From Lepidodermella squamata (taxonomy: Eukaryota; Gastrotricha), in the NCBI GenBank assembly GCA_047495785.1, contig JBLDXI010000040.1, positions 248,001 to 312,000 of the forward strand: DNA of 64,000 nucleotides. Reading direction: 5' to 3'. Shown one piece after another: positions 22,331-31,730 of the stretch. A program made the translations under genes and the position numbers. The notes under the pieces were generated by a model. It worked only from the letters and a program-made list of their open reading frames with translations, ran no database searches and was not told where the DNA came from. Position 1 is the first letter of the stretch, and every line of letters starts with the position of its first letter.

Positions 22331-22768
22331 AAAATAAAGATATCGCAAATTTGGGTATTTTATTTTAAAAAAATAGCCAAAGTATCTCTTATGCTTGAAG
22401 CAATGAAATTGTGTTTGAAGGGTTCATAACCCTACTGGTCGGGGACAGCAGCAATTAGACTGAATATTGATACAAAAGACAAATCAGTTGTGCAGTGTTT
22501 ACTGGGTGATTTATTATTACTTTCCTCTGATTTTATAGCCACAAAGGCTCGAAGCAAGTAATTAATTAGTTGCGTAACAGAATATATGGCGAGATGAAAC
22601 GGACCAATTTTTTTCAAAATGTAGCATTAGCACCGGCTGTGATGATTTTTGGCGTATTTTTGATACTTGAGACTGAGATATATCATTTGAATTCGAATAT
22701 CACTGTTGTTTTGTTAGACATTGGCATTTCAGACGCAAGGCCTAGAAATAACATTCAAATTCTGAATT

Positions 22769-23593
22769 TTAATCCGAGTTGGAGCTTGAGCTGGAGTCTT
22801 GAGACTTGGAGTCCTCATCGCTTGAGACGGAGCCGTTGCGCTGACCGCCACAGGGCTGCATGTCGTCCCGTGCGATATCGGCTTCTGCTGACCAAGGCGT
22901 CTGGTACTCCGGCTCCACCTCCAGGTCGCGGAAATTCTCCGCTTGATTTTTACGGTGCTCCAACAATCTGCTTAGCTGCGGCCAGAGTTCTGCAGTTAGT
23001 GTCACACGATTGTCACCTGATTGAATCCCGATAACAGCCGAATCGGCATAGACTGGAGAGCCAGGGGAGCCGAAAAGCGTCTGCGTCTTGTAAAAACAAT
23101 GAGGATTATCAACCCTGTCAATCAAGACGGAAGAAACATGAAAGGCCGAGCTCATCGAATGTTCCGCGTCAGTATAGCAGCCGATCACATCGACGGCTTG
23201 GTTTTCCTTAGGAACGGCGTCCTCGCTAATCGGGTCAAACAATGGGCAAGCCGTCAAGCCCAGGTTTCTCACTTGTTTCCACGCCTTCTTTCCCAATTCG
23301 ACGACGGTGACACCGAGATTTTGGAAGTCGTGAAAGAATCGGCCATCTATGCCGATTTCCTTTTCAACTTTCGCCGGCTTCTTAAGGCCACGGTAAAATG
23401 TGACGACAAATATATTGCCCTCTTCAAGGAGTATCGGCGCATTACCGCGACCAATATCGTCATTGCTCGCAATGAGGTATTTCTTGTAGTCAATCTCTAC
23501 AAGGTAACAAGCGGCCATAGATCGATTTGCTGGAGAAATGGTCCCGATCGCATGCTTAGCGTACGGCGAACTGTGCAGTCTCTGAGCTTGCAT
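22769..23593 (-). CDS. Trypsin-fold pseudo-protease (274 aa)
   Basis: A single uninterrupted frame from ATG 23593. It aligns end to end with the two proteases at 30.6-31.7 and 34.4-35.3 kb, which carry NYHVIG (His), DIDAT or DLDVT (Asp) and GSSG (Ser). Here the His block reads SNDDIG, the Asp block NLGVT and the Ser block SPGSP, so all three catalytic residues are replaced. Other fold landmarks persist (VTVVELG, CPLFDP, QAVDVIGCY, SPVYADSAVIGIQSG). The C-terminus is acidic and Ser-rich. There is no signal peptide. If expressed it would be a non-catalytic binding or decoy protein. It is convergent with the broken ankyrin copy, mirroring the ankyrin/protease-remnant pair at 1.1-3.6 kb. Confidence 0.65.
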   Translation of the reverse strand: MQAQRLHSSPYAKHAIGTISPANRSMAACYLVEIDYKKYLIASNDDIGRGNAPILLEEGNIFVVTFYRGLKKPAKVEKEIGIDGRFFHDFQNLGVTVVELGKKAWKQVRNLGLTACPLFDPISEDAVPKENQAVDVIGCYTDAEHSMSSAFHVSSVLIDRVDNPHCFYKTQTLFGSPGSPVYADSAVIGIQSGDNRVTLTAELWPQLSRLLEHRKNQAENFRDLEVEPEYQTPWSAEADIARDDMQPCGGQRNGSVSSDEDSKSQDSSSSSNSD

Positions 23594-24477
23594 AGTTGGA
23601 ATTTTGGGCTCAATTAATGAAATTCTAGAATGGAAAGTGACACAATTGCCTAATTAGTTACCGCATGATATTCGCTGACTACTCAACTCGAATAATTGGC
23701 ATTGACCTAGGTAGTAACCTAGGATTTAAGAAGCCAATCCGTAGGAAAATAACCAAATTTGTACGGCGAGTAAATAACCATAACCCTGATAAAACCTAGT
23801 GAGAGGTCGCAAATCGAGTTGTCAACCAGAAAAATCATGATGCTGGTGATAAGAAATTATTAGCCGTAGGATTCGATGGAAATGCTTTACCATAATTATG
23901 GCTTGATTATAGTGGTAAATGGTGCTTTAATAATATTATTATAATTGTAATATTTACCGCGGGGTCGTAATATTAGAAGGTACTATAAATATTAGCGGTG
24001 TGATAAAAGGAAGAACAAGGACCACCACTAGACCACTAGATATTGTTTAGCAAACAACTAGCAACGCCAAAAGTCAAACAACCCAACTACGAGTTATCTT
24101 TTTTTATAACACAGTATATTTCGTAGTACGAGGCCCAGCTCCCGTCTCCTGTTGTCGTGGGGCGTGTTCCGTTCCGTCGCGAGTGAATAATAACGTGAAT
24201 ACCTCCGCACGTTTTTATGCTCGTCGAGGGCAAGGATTCTTGTTGACAACTCACCCGTATCCGATAAAACTGCTGTCTAATCTCGGCGCAGTTTTATTTT
24301 GCAGCTCATATCAACGGCGACGTCAGCCGCGGCAATGTTTATTTTATTTGGTGTGGCCAACCACTCGTTCACACCGAAAACCCACGATTGGTTTATTAGC
24401 AAAAAAAGGTTTGCACCCAGCCTAGGTACGAATGAGCTGATCGAGCAGCGACAACGTACTCACAGACCGCCGCACTT
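23594..24477. other. Intergenic, nothing recognised
   Basis: AT-rich with short palindromes. ORFs at 24183-24425 and 24299-24604 overlap each other, and the second runs into the dispersed repeat; neither has recognisable motifs. Confidence 0.4.
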
Positions 24478-24600
24478 CATGAGACGTATAATAGGACGCC
24501 GCGGCTTGCAGAAAATCATAAAAAGCGTGCTATTTCTAATAGTCCAAAGTCCAATCAATGAATCATCTAATTACATTTTTGCAATCATCCAGTGTTTTTT
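24478..24600 (+). repeat. Dispersed repeat copy 3
   Basis: Starts with catgagacgtataatag and continues through gcggcttgcagaaaatca, tccaaagtccaa and ttttgcaatcatc. It matches the reverse complement of 7690-7833 over about 120 bp. Confidence 0.65.
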
Positions 24601-24719
24601 TTAAGGAAAAGTTCGGTGTTTACCCAAAACAGTTCGGTGTTTACACCTATGAGCCTTATATGTACCGGAATTTTTGGGTATAAAACTGCGGGTAATTTAT
24701 ACCGAAAGTAGCTTTGCCT

Positions 24720-25196
24720 CAGTGACTTTGATTTGATTTGATTTGATTTCTTCAGTAAATCGCGGGTCTTGTTAAATCAATCATTTCAAATCAAATCGAC
24801 GAAAAATCCATGGTAAATCAATCAAATCAAATCATCCAAACAGTCTAAATCAAATCAAATCAAATCATCCGCATAGAAAACCTATATTATTACGGTAAAT
24901 TTCGGAGAATTGTTTCACATTTTAAGGTTGACTTTGGCAGGGTAACTTTAAAAGGGGTATAACGGCTCCAGTCTTAGCAATCCTTAAAACGGAAAGAGGT
25001 GTTTCAACGCAAATGCGGAAACGGAAAGTTCTCATGATAGGTAAAAGAGGGAATTCCAAGAGTTTTGAATACTCTAATTCAGCGTAAATCATGGGGGCTA
25101 AATCATTTGCAAATCAAATCATCGTAAAAACTTTGTAAATCAATCATCAGTAAATCAAATCAAATCACAATCAAATCAAATCAAATCAAAGTCTCT
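24720..25196. mobile_element. MITE with AAATC arrays and 9-bp target duplication
   Basis: The direct repeat gctttgcct occurs at 24711-24719 and 25197-25205. Between them, the ends (agtgactttgatttgattt on the left; complement of the right end agagactttgatttgattt) form terminal inverted repeats built largely of AAATC/GATTT pentamers. Further AAATC clusters lie inside. No ORF. A 9-bp duplication would suit a MULE-type family; assignment is tentative. Confidence 0.7.
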
Positions 25197-25265
25197 GCTT
25201 TGCCTTCTGTCTACAACTATTAGAAGCAGCGGCTGAAATCATGGGACAACTAAATTTTCGAATTT

Positions 25266-25547
25266 GCGAGCGAAGCGAGCTTAAATTTCGATTTCATGCT
25301 GGAATTGGTGCTGAGAATAGCCTAAAATTGCTTCAAAATAACGATGATATTTCTAAATAAGTTAATGAAAGCATCGCAGTTCATACTTCAGGCGAGATGA
25401 TACTTCGTAGGAATGATTGCTCAATTTCTTCACCATCAAATTCGAAGTAGCGGTGTAGTACCAACAACTGCGTAAGGTGAAGACCGCAGTCGAAGACGCG
25501 AGAAACGAATACACATATGTAGGAGTCAAAAGTGCGAGCGAAGCGAG
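25266..25547 (+). repeat. Two GCGAGCGAAGCGAG palindromes
   Basis: gcgagcgaagcgagc at 25266-25280 and the same core at 25534-25547. A related palindrome lies at 11258-11280 (gctcgctcgctacgctcg...). Confidence 0.6.
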
Positions 25548-25573
25548 GAGAAAAATTTACCGTAAACTACAGT

Positions 25574-25903
25574 ATAAAGGCCGCACTCGAATAATCCCCG
25601 CAAAAACACCCCATTTTAAAATATTTGGCAATAATAAAGGCCGCGCGCGAATAATCGCCGCACTCCTTAATAGCGATTAGCAGTCACCCTCAATGAGACA
25701 CCTGGGGTGACTCCCGAGTAGACGGATTATCCGCACTTCTTAGCGAATATGTAAACTCATTGCGCTAGCTGCAGATCTTGATTACAGTAAAATCCGCCCT
25801 CTGGCGCACCTGTTACACCCGTTAGTAGTGAATAAACTGCTAGTTCAGCGTGACGGCTGAAAATTCAAGATAATAAAGGCCGCACTCGAATAATCGCCGC
25901 ACC
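25574..25903 (+). repeat. Three copies of an ataaaggccgc...cgccgca unit
   Basis: About 29-bp units start at 25574, about 25634 and 25874. All contain ataaaggccgc followed by cgaataatc and ccgca. Together with a further tataatcgccg at about 25906 they suggest a decayed short tandem or element end. No gene is present in 25200-26110. Confidence 0.6.
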
Positions 25904-26119
25904 TGTATAATCGCCGAATTTTTCATCCCTTTCTGAAAAATCAGGAAAATTAATTGTAACGTTAAAAATGCATGAGATGAAAGAGTTAGCAAGTTTCCAG
26001 ACCAAGGTGCTTTACAGGCGCGAGCAGGTTTCGGATTTCGGTGTTTACATCGCCAGTTTCCGGTGTTTCCGGTGTTTACGGCCGGGTAGCAACCGAGCGG
26101 TCATGTAATAGGAGCTTCG

Positions 26120-26153
26120 AAGCCGCGGCGTCCTTTACATAGTACGTCTCATG
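26120..26153 (-). repeat. Dispersed repeat copy 4
   Basis: Minus-strand core catgagacgtactatg...gcggctt, with a 4-bp insertion relative to the other copies. Confidence 0.55.
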
Positions 26154-26395
26154 ATGCCGCACTTTACTTTCTTTCATACCTGATCATTGTATTCAGGGTG
26201 ATGATGGATTACATGTACGGACTGGATATCGATGTGTCGGTGCGGGTTTTTGAAGATCGGTGGCACTGTAGAATTCCAGGGGTTGCCCTGTTCTATGGCA
26301 CGAAGGCTTAGATTTGGGACTTTTCTACCGACTCGGCCCGGACCTACACCACTTCTTTTTATTGTTCAGTTTTAAGTATAGGATAAGCCATTGAG

Positions 26396-26650
26396 GTCAT
26401 ACATAGGTCATACATCGATGTCGTGTGAGCCAAAGAACAATCGGCCATGCTTGCATATTTTCACTGTCACTTTGTTAGGCCCCAGACGGTGCTGGTGAAT
26501 TGAGATGTTAAATTTGCTGCCCTTTCCAAGCAGTATGGGCGCTTTATCGCCGCCGATTACGTGGTAGTTGTTCAGGAGGCAAGTCTTGGGTTCGATCACA
26601 CCAATTAAACCAGTCGCAGTAAATTTACTGCCTGGAATTTGACATAATCG
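26396..26650 (-). pseudogene. Fragment of trypsin-like protease gene
   Basis: Minus strand encodes IEPKTCLLNNYHVIGGDKAP and GPNKVTVKICKHGRLFFG and ends HDIDV then stop. It matches the N-terminal half of the protease at 34.4-35.3 kb, including the catalytic His and Asp blocks. The serine half is absent. Upstream to 26985 the minus strand holds unrelated, stop-containing sequence. Confidence 0.8.
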
Positions 26651-27349
26651 GAGATGCGCGTAAAACGTCCTTCGAACGACTTCAAAGGCTTCAAGACCGA
26701 GTGGTCCGCATAGTTATGAGTGTGCCTTTTTCCGCAGCCGCAGATCCTCTTCGCGGAAGCAACTAGGCTGGCTAGACCTTGTTCGAACTTCCAAGTTGAC
26801 CTTCAAAGTTCCCTAATTCCGCATCGACTACAGCAAAGCCAGTCTCAGCGGGCCAGTGTTTTTCAACACCCTGCCAGTCCACTTCCATTGCTCACAAAAT
26901 CGGCCAGTCGATATCAGCACCTACAACGGCAGCTTTCCGACCTGCTAATGTGGAATCAAGGCCTGCGCCACCGCCAATGACTGCAGACAGCTTGTATTAT
27001 AGACATTTACTTTGTTGTTGATTATTTTATACTAATTCATCTCACTTTGTTTTGACCAATAACGAAACGGAACAGACTCTGCACACTTTTTTGATACTGA
27101 CACCTAATTTTTCAAGTCTAGCTCTCAACAATGGGATCCAATGTCATTGAATAGATAAATAAATAAATAAATTACAACCGTTTTCCGTTCATTCATTGAA
27201 AGGTTTACGGCTAATTTAAATCGCGTGCTGTGCTGGAAATGCATGCTTTTCTTGTTATTAAATCGCAAAATATTTCGTTATTTTTACCATTCAATCAATA
27301 AAATTCTGCTAGTTCATTTTCTTTTGGAGGTTTCACACCTTGATCAGTG
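26651..27349. other. Intergenic upstream of the astacin-like gene
   Basis: An 86-codon plus ORF (26720-26980) looks antisense or random. No promoter element is obvious before the ATG at 27350. Confidence 0.3.
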
Positions 27350-30073
27350 ATGGCAGTGCGCCTTATTACGCTTGTGTTGGCTTGCTCATATCTCCACCCT
27401 GTCTCCTCACTCTCAGAGAGAGCTGAAAACGTCACCTTTGCCATTTTTAACGGTGACGTCGTCTCAACCGTAATAACAACGACCATGTACCCTTACTCTT
27501 ATGACGGCTTCGTCCCGGGCCAACCGCCGGCGAAACCGTGGCCGTTGCCGATACCTTACGCATTAAATAACAACACCTGGAAACGCGGCAGTTGCAGCGT
27601 CCCATCAGATTGCCGCGATGCATCTTTGTGTGAGTTGACGAGTGACTCATGAAATGTCCTTTGTTTATGATGTTAATATTCACGTGGCAGCCGAGGTCGA
27701 TACTGCCGTTATCAGGCAAGCAATAGCTCAACTCGAATCAGTCACCTGTTTGCGGTTCGAGGAGCGACCTTCCATCAACGTGAATACGTCAAACTCGATT
27801 ATTTTCTTACAATATGGGTGAGTTGCTGTGTTGCAGCTTGGAAATTCATCATGAGTCTCTTTTTCAATCAGGAACTCCCAAGGTTATCATAGCGTTGATT
27901 ATCCTGCAAAGCTCGTTGCTATCGGGAATTCTTACGGCATCCAAGATTCAAGCTTCGCGGTTAGTTTCCTACTTAACACTAGAAACAAAAATCAGCTATG
28001 GCTTCGAATCAGGTTCAATTTGCGATTAGAAAAATTGGCTACGTCCTAGGGCTGACGTATGAGCTCAGAAGGCCAGATCGTGATCAATATCTCACAGCCT
28101 ACCCTGGCTCCGAGAACAGGTTTGATTCATGACTTATTTCGGCTACTTAGATTTCTGCATTCTTCCGAATAGCTACCCTGTAAATACGGCGCAAACGTAC
28201 TACAACTCGACTCCGTTTGACTACGAGTCGCTCTTCAATCCTATTATGAATATGGTGGGCGATCTGAAGGTGGGCGAGAGGTACCCACCCGACCGGCGAT
28301 ACGTGACAAGCTTGGGACAGTCTAGCCACCTGTCACTGCTCGACATGGTGAAGTTGAACACGCTCTACAACTGCTTCAGTGAGTTTAAGCGGCTGCGAAG
28401 AAACGCTGTTAATCAAACGTCTTTTTTTAGATTCTGATCCTTGCAAGAACCCAACGATCACATGCCAAAATAGTGGCTACCCTAATCCGAGCGTGAACTG
28501 TACAAAATGCTTCTGCCCTGTTGGTCTTGCTGGCGATTTTTGCGAAATCCCATACCCGACCGATACAGCGAACGGCTGTGGCGGCGAAATCTACGTTGAG
28601 CCTTGTACTACGGTTGACATATCAACACCCACAGTTGGCACAACGAATTCGACTCGTTGCTCGTGGCGTGTAACAACGGTTTGTAAATGATTTCCCTTAT
28701 CGATTTCCTGCACGTTTCCTTTCCTTTTTCAGGGTGTTACGAGTGGATTGATCTTCGCGTTTCCAACTTGGCTCTTTCTGGAATATCATGGTGGGCGAAT
28801 CTATGCTAATCTGAGAATATCTGTCTAATAACTTTATTCTTAGGATCTGTAAATTGCATGAACTTCGTCCTCATAAGAGGCTTGGGGCTGGAGAGCAGAG
28901 TTCCCGGATTTATGTGAGTGACGAAATTAGCCTTGAAATGGCTACAAATTTTTCCTCCGTTTAGATTTTGCAGTGTCGCTAATATGAACGGGCGTGTTTT
29001 TGTAACCAACAACAATCAAGCTTTGTTCTACTCAGGCATAGTGTACCCGGAAGCGGGCGAACGCGGCCGTGTGACTGTCTTCGCAACTTGTCCCGGCGTT
29101 AAAGCGACCGAGTTGAGTAAGGAATGCCGAATCACGCCAGTGGCAAGTGACTATGAAGGATCGCTCATTTCCAAGACTGCAACTGGTGCAACCTGCTCGC
29201 GCTGGTCCGAAGATTCCGGGCTGCGCTACATGTATATACCGAGAGGCGATTTTAATGCCTCTGGAAATGCATGTCGCAATCTCTATTTTTCTTCTTTAAA
29301 ATGCTGGAGTAACGGTGGAATTACCGACTGCGAGAATTACGACAAAATTAAAAGCTGCAGTGAGTCATTTTACTTTGAATGCAATTTAGCTCTATATCGA
29401 ATCCCCCTTTCTTAATTTAATGGCTTAATAGCTCAATTGGCTTCGCGTTGCATCAACTCGGAAACTGGCCAGTTCGAAGCGTGCAGGCGGTACTGCTTGG
29501 TTGGGGAAACTGCTTTTAAGGAATGGACAACTCGTTTCATGGACACCTGCAGTAAGGGCGTGAGTTAAAATAATCTAATCCAATCTAGCCAAATTAGCGC
29601 TGTTTGTGTTGTAGAACGCCAAGAAATGCGTCAAAGGCTCGACTTTTCGTTGTATCGCTGGCGACCAAGGCTGTGCCACCGGTGAGAGTAAAATCGTGAG
29701 CTATAGAAAAATTGGGAAATTTCGGCAAGAATTCTGCAATCTACTTCTTTAGATGTTCAACACCTACGCCTTCTTCGGCCGTAATTTACTAGCGTGTAAT
29801 CATCGAGCTGATCTCAATTGGGTTTGTTTCGGTCGGAATAATGCTGATAATATCGTTGATAAATCATTGCGTATAGAAATACATCCGCTGTTACCGCAAC
29901 ACGCCAGGCAAGCCGTTCGCAGACTGCCGACGTTCAGATTTCGGATGCAAACCGACTGAGGTTGGTCATAATTCTCCGCTTTTTAAGCCTGAAAAAACTC
30001 CTCTGCTCCTTAACAGGTTTCGGATGCAACGCCGACGTTTACGGATCCTTTCAAATGCTACGAGGGCATGTAG
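27350..30073 (+). CDS. Astacin-family protein lacking the zinc site, with EGF and CUB domains (665 aa, 14 exons)
   Basis: Exons: 27350-27629, 27691-27817, 27872-27959, 28013-28119, 28173-28378, 28431-28678, 28733-28790, 28844-28913, 28965-29359, 29432-29559, 29615-29695, 29753-29821, 29877-29960 and 30017-30073; phases agree throughout. A signal peptide (MAVRLITLVLACSYL) precedes an astacin-like domain: SVTCLRFEER, LGLTYELRRPDRDQY, FDYESLFNP and LGQSSHLSLLDMVKLNTLYNC. In place of HExxHxxGxxH, residues 171-181 read RKIGYVLGLTY: all three zinc His and the catalytic Glu are gone. The Met-turn (SxMHY) has become SLFNP. An EGF-like module (CKNPTITC...CFCPVGLAGDFC) and a CUB-like domain follow, then a Cys-rich C-terminus. 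The architecture is typical of secreted nematode NAS-type astacins. As read it cannot be a zinc protease; a binding or regulatory role is inferred. The last four exons are less certain. Confidence 0.8.
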
Positions 30074-30623
30074 CTGTCACTCAAAACTCTCTAGTTTGAA
30101 TTTGGAACATCATAACTCATTCTTTTGATCTGTTTCTGCTTTATGGAATATTAATATACTAGTTTTTTCTTCACGGCAAATCTGTTGCCGGTAATGTTGA
30201 TCAGCCAAGTGGACGGTCTATTTTTCCTTAAAATAAAATGCGTAACAGCCATACTTTTTCTATATTGCCACGGAGTGCGATAAATTAATTTCTTGATTCC
30301 ACCTGCTTCTATCAGCTCAACACATTTTTTATCGCAAAACAACCGATTAACCGAGAAGGGGCACAGGAATCGGCCGAAAGCGGGGCGTTAAGATCGCGAA
30401 TTAGAGGCTCGGCGAAACTTGCCGTACTCGATTTACTCTCCATTCGTCTCCGAGACTCTTTCCTATTCGTAAATCTCGGCCGGCTCCGTTCAGTCATAGA
30501 CTTTTTACTTGTGCTATAGCCTCAGAATAAAAAATATCAATTCAGATAACAAATCATATAATATCAGAGTAGACTTCTGCAAGTTTTTCAACATTGGCAT
30601 GCCGGGCGAACTCTTTCACTTGA
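30074..30623. other. Intergenic, unassigned ORF fragments
   Basis: Minus-strand ORFs 30151-30342 and 30312-30497 overlap and have no recognised motifs. The first (YRTPWQYRKSMAVTHFILRK) has protein-like composition and could be a transposon scrap. Confidence 0.3.
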
Positions 30624-31730
30624 TTAGTTTTGTTTATAAAAAATCACACCCGCTAACCCCACCAACCCCGCCACCGCAACCGACCCAGCAAAATATAGAC
30701 TGACTTTGAGGCCGGTCCTGCTTTCGCCACTCTTGCGCGTCAGCGGAGGGGTATTTGCGAACCACTGGTTTATTCGAAATTCGAAGTCTGACTCTGAGTC
30801 GGACGATTTTTGAAGATTTTGCTCCTGCTGCTCGTTAGTATTCGTAAGATTGTACTGCGGTGAGAAATCAACATCTCCGAATCTCCCGTTACCATCCTGA
30901 AACTCCGAGTTCGGTATCTCGCTCAAGATTGGTTCCATTATTCCGACAACAATCTGACCAACATAGACTAGACTGCCTGTGGAGATATCATCTTTACGCC
31001 CGGCCGTCCTTATATCTTTTTTCACACGTTCCAAGATTGCTTCAATTAGCGTTGCTCGATTGACGCCAGTATTGTCCCCGACATAGCCGGAATGAATGGC
31101 AACAACATCAGAAACTTGACCATCAGAGAGTTGACTGCCTGAGGAACCGACATCCGTTTGCCCCGTGTAAAAAACGAACGGATGCTGGACTTCAACAATT
31201 GTGCCTGTAATAACAAAGCTGCTTCCAAAGCCGAACATTTTTAGTAGATAATACAAGAAGCTCGCACGCGAAGGTTCCACGCGAGGATAGCCGATCACAT
31301 CGACAACTGCGTTCACATTAGGAATGGCGGCCCGGCTTCCTGGGCGAGCCAATGGGCAATCGGTAATGCCCAGCTTATTCAGTCGTTTCTCCCAATTCTC
31401 CCCCAATTCGATGACAGTAGCATCGATGTCGGGATAGCCGAAGTAGAATCGGCCATGCCTGCCGATTTTCACTGTTGTCTTGTTAGGTCCCAGAAGTTGT
31501 GGGTGAAAGGCGATGGCGAATTTATTGCCCCTCTCAAGCGGCATGGCCTTTTCGCCGCCGCCGATTACGTGGTAGTTCGCCATGAGCCATGCCTTGTCGT
31601 AAGTCACAACAATGAAACCAGTCGCAGTAGATCCATCGGGTAAAATGATTTGTCCGCTCGCATGCATAGAGTACGGCGAATCACGTTGTAATATTTCAGG
31701 CTCTGATCCAGCGGTGCATCGCGGTTGCAT
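30624..31730 (-). CDS. Trypsin-like serine protease with C-terminal membrane anchor (368 aa)
   Basis: Single exon, ATG at 31730. Catalytic blocks of a chymotrypsin/trypsin-2 type fold: ANYHVIGG (His), YPDIDATVIELG (Asp) and VGSSGSQLS (Ser in GSSG). The usual GGP after the serine is GSQ, which may affect the oxyanion loop. The C-terminus has an acidic linker and one predicted membrane helix (YFAGSVAVAGLVGLAGVIFY). There is no N-terminal signal, so it may be a tail-anchored protein with the protease facing the cytosol. It shares long stretches (LARPGSRAAIP, VVDVIGYP) with the protease at 34.4-35.3 kb. Substrates are unknown. Digestive trypsins are excluded by the missing signal and propeptide. 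Confidence 0.8.
   Translation of the reverse strand: MQPRCTAGSEPEILQRDSPYSMHASGQIILPDGSTATGFIVVTYDKAWLMANYHVIGGGEKAMPLERGNKFAIAFHPQLLGPNKTTVKIGRHGRFYFGYPDIDATVIELGENWEKRLNKLGITDCPLARPGSRAAIPNVNAVVDVIGYPRVEPSRASFLYYLLKMFGFGSSFVITGTIVEVQHPFVFYTGQTDVGSSGSQLSDGQVSDVVAIHSGYVGDNTGVNRATLIEAILERVKKDIRTAGRKDDISTGSLVYVGQIVVGIMEPILSEIPNSEFQDGNGRFGDVDFSPQYNLTNTNEQQEQNLQKSSDSESDFEFRINQWFANTPPLTRKSGESRTGLKVSLYFAGSVAVAGLVGLAGVIFYKQN

Noticed and set aside
23021-23617. 198-codon plus-strand ORF
   Set aside because: Antisense of the trypsin-fold ORF, which has family support; the similarity to 3.5 kb is explained by the protease remnant.
24720-25196. CRISPR-like or satellite array from repeated AAATC
   Set aside because: Repeats are pentamers without spacers, and the terminal inverted repeats plus 9-bp duplication fit a MITE in a eukaryotic genome.
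26720-26980. 86-codon plus ORF with Gln/Ser-rich product
   Set aside because: No domain and no splice or promoter support; the region borders a protease fragment.
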